The position numbers and the translations under genes were made by a program. From an uncultured Clostridia bacterium (GTDB lineage: Bacteria; Bacillota; Clostridia; Oscillospirales; Oscillospiraceae): 6,492 nucleotides of DNA. The stretch is taken from the NCBI GenBank assembly GCA_947177005.1, contig CAMWSZ010000177.1, positions 1 through 6,492 of the forward strand. The letters run 5' to 3'. This document shows, piece by piece, positions 5,822 through 6,492 of the stretch. Every line of letters begins with the position of its first letter. Position 1 is the stretch's first letter. Under the pieces are notes generated by a model. That model searched no databases and was not told the origin of the DNA. It saw nothing but the letters and a program-made list of their open reading frames with translations.

Positions 5822-5857
5822 CTGGAAAAACATCTGGAAAACATACTGGAGAAGTGT
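5822..5857 (+). repeat. Three 12-base direct repeats next to the lipoprotein promoter
   Basis: CTGGAAAAACAT, CTGGAAAACATA and CTGGAGAAGTGT follow each other without gaps. The first two are nearly the same after a one-base shift in the A run; the third keeps only CTGGA and AA. They end exactly where the TATAAT box begins, so they could be regulator binding sites or a chance low-complexity run. Confidence 0.4.
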
Positions 5858-5863
5858 TATAAT
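5835..5863 (+). promoter_or_regulatory. Extended -10 promoter of the lipoprotein locus
   Basis: TGTTATAAT (5855-5863) is a perfect -10 box with the TGN extension. Seventeen bases upstream, TGGAAA (5835-5840) matches the -35 consensus at four of six positions. Transcription would start near 5870, 27 bases before the ATG at 5897, which has AAGGAG (5883-5888) at good spacing. Confidence 0.6.
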
Positions 5864-5896
5864 GACTGCGCCAAAAAACGACAAGGAGTAACACGC

Positions 5897-6333
5897 ATGA
5901 AAAAATTATGGATTTTTCTGCTCTATCTGCTGGCGCTGCTCAGCGGCTGCCAGAGCAATCCGGAGGAGAAGAACGATTTTTCGGATACCCGGAACGCGGT
6001 GACACAGGCGTGCCTGCCGGAGATCACGCCGGATAAAATCGCCCGTATATTCTGAAGCTCTATGATGACAAGGCTGTGGAGCCGGTTGAGGCGGAGACCT
6101 TGCCAATCTATTTGACGGATATCTATGTATGATACTGCCGCTGGGCGTTCAACCCGCCTAGCAAGGACGATATGGCCTGTTATGACACGACAGCTATTTT
6201 ATCCGCCTGGAGGAGCGGGGACACTGCCGGTCTGTCCGAGAAGGACAGTGCGATTTTGATCCTGGCACGGAAATCAATTTTGCAAAAGCAGTCCTCAGGA
6301 GATATAATGGAAGAATGGAAAAGCAGAAAATAG
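5897..6333 (+). pseudogene. Broken lipoprotein gene (frameshift, internal stop, probably cut by an insertion)
   Basis: From the ATG at 5897 a 52-residue frame runs to TGA at 6053-6055. It starts with a lipoprotein signal: MKK, a hydrophobic run, and the lipobox LSGC with Cys18. The similarity to a larger gene is inferred: near 6046-6049 a -1 shift lets the reading continue as ILKLYDDKAVEPVEAETLP to a TGA at 6130-6132, and after it the same frame stays open to TAG at 6331-6333, including DTTAILSAWRSGDTAGLSEK. The last part recalls the stretch before a transglutaminase-like domain in clostridial surface proteins, but this is a weak recollection. The promoter and ribosome binding site (AAGGAG, 8 bases before ATG) are intact. 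The simplest view is a membrane-anchored lipoprotein gene decayed after loss of its 3' part. A real 52-residue lipoprotein is the alternative. Confidence 0.55.
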
Positions 6334-6492
6334 TAGAATACTTCGAGGAAGTCGAAACGAAAGAGGAATACAACGGATATTTTTGCAGTATTCCGGAAGC
6401 AATCAGTATCGTGGTACTGGGAAGTATATGCGGGCTGCGCAATACAAGTCAAATACACCAATGGGCGGAGAGTGAGAAAGTAGCCGGATTTT
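6285..6492 (+). mobile_element. Left end of a probable ISAs1-type insertion sequence (right end outside window)
   Basis: The transposase start at 6315, the drop in GC content, and the point where the lipoprotein-like reading stops making sense (about 6280-6300) together suggest that the insertion boundary is near 6285. No inverted repeat or target duplication could be identified, since the other end is not in the window. The left boundary is approximate. Confidence 0.4.
6315..6492 (+). CDS. Transposase N-terminus, ISAs1-like (partial, runs off the right edge)
   Basis: An open frame starts at ATG 6315 and is still open after 59 codons at the window end. The product begins MEKQKIVEYFEEVETKEEYN, followed by CSIPEAISIVVLGSICGLRN and IHQWAESEKVAGF. 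This pattern (short acidic N-terminus, a hydrophobic helix ending in a cysteine-glycine turn, then a W-A-x-S/K segment) resembles the H-repeat-associated N-terminal region of ISAs1-family transposases. The catalytic DDE core lies beyond the window, so the family is not confirmed. The nearest Shine-Dalgarno-like motif, AGGAG at 6297-6301, is 13 bases away, longer than ideal. The stretch is more A+T rich than the genes to the left, which agrees with transferred DNA. Terminal repeats were not located. Confidence 0.6.
   Translation, partial: MEKQKIVEYFEEVETKEEYNGYFCSIPEAISIVVLGSICGLRNTSQIHQWAESEKVAGF

Noticed and set aside
5728..5891. A possible small hydrophobic protein on the + strand
   Set aside because: It has only a weak ribosome binding site, spans the lipoprotein promoter, and no family is recognised; more likely a chance frame.
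5786..5896. An upstream start for the lipoprotein (89 residues)
   Set aside because: The promoter -10 box and ribosome binding site lie inside this stretch, and the signal peptide begins properly at 5897.
1..6492. CRISPR arrays, tRNA or rRNA genes
   Set aside because: No regularly spaced direct repeats and no tRNA or rRNA sequence was recognised on either strand.

Overview
The window looks like chromosomal DNA from an anaerobic, endospore-forming Firmicute of the class Clostridia. A GC-rich gut Oscillospiraceae-type genome would fit. Three things point there: the tail of a pyruvate:ferredoxin oxidoreductase, a complete spoIIAA-spoIIAB-sigF sporulation operon, and GC-rich codon use with strong GGAGG-type ribosome binding sites. 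The species cannot be named from the sequence. About the last 250 bases are visibly richer in A and T than the rest.

Layout from left to right. (1) The last 56 codons of nifJ (+), followed by an intergenic hairpin. (2) A SpoVB-like membrane flippase gene on the minus strand, convergent with nifJ. (3) A divergent control region of about 180 bases, with a textbook sigma-A promoter reading right and a sigma-E-like promoter reading left. (4) The lrgA-lrgB pair (+), overlapping by ATGA and closed by a strong bidirectional terminator. (5) A serine acetyltransferase gene (cysE/epsC type, -). (6) The sporulation operon spoIIAA-spoIIAB-sigF (-). (7) An intergenic region with a long imperfect inverted repeat and three 12-base direct repeats that abut an extended -10 promoter. 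(8) A small lipoprotein gene (+) broken by a frameshift and a stop codon. (9) The first 59 codons of what appears to be an ISAs1-type transposase, running off the right edge.

How the genes fit together. SpoIIAA (anti-anti-sigma), SpoIIAB (anti-sigma kinase) and SigF form the partner-switching module that turns on forespore transcription; the key residues of all three are present. The SpoVB-like flippase may join the same programme (cortex or envelope precursor export), which its sigma-E-like promoter supports. LrgAB relatives carry pyruvate in some Firmicutes, and the neighbouring nifJ product consumes pyruvate, so a metabolic link is possible but unproven. CysE makes O-acetylserine for cysteine synthesis and has an intact C-terminal isoleucine of the kind that docks into cysteine synthase.

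I do not see a clearly new biological system. The observations most worth a second look are the control regions (the spoIIA promoter, the long inverted repeat and the 12-base repeats) and the decayed lipoprotein locus next to the insertion sequence.
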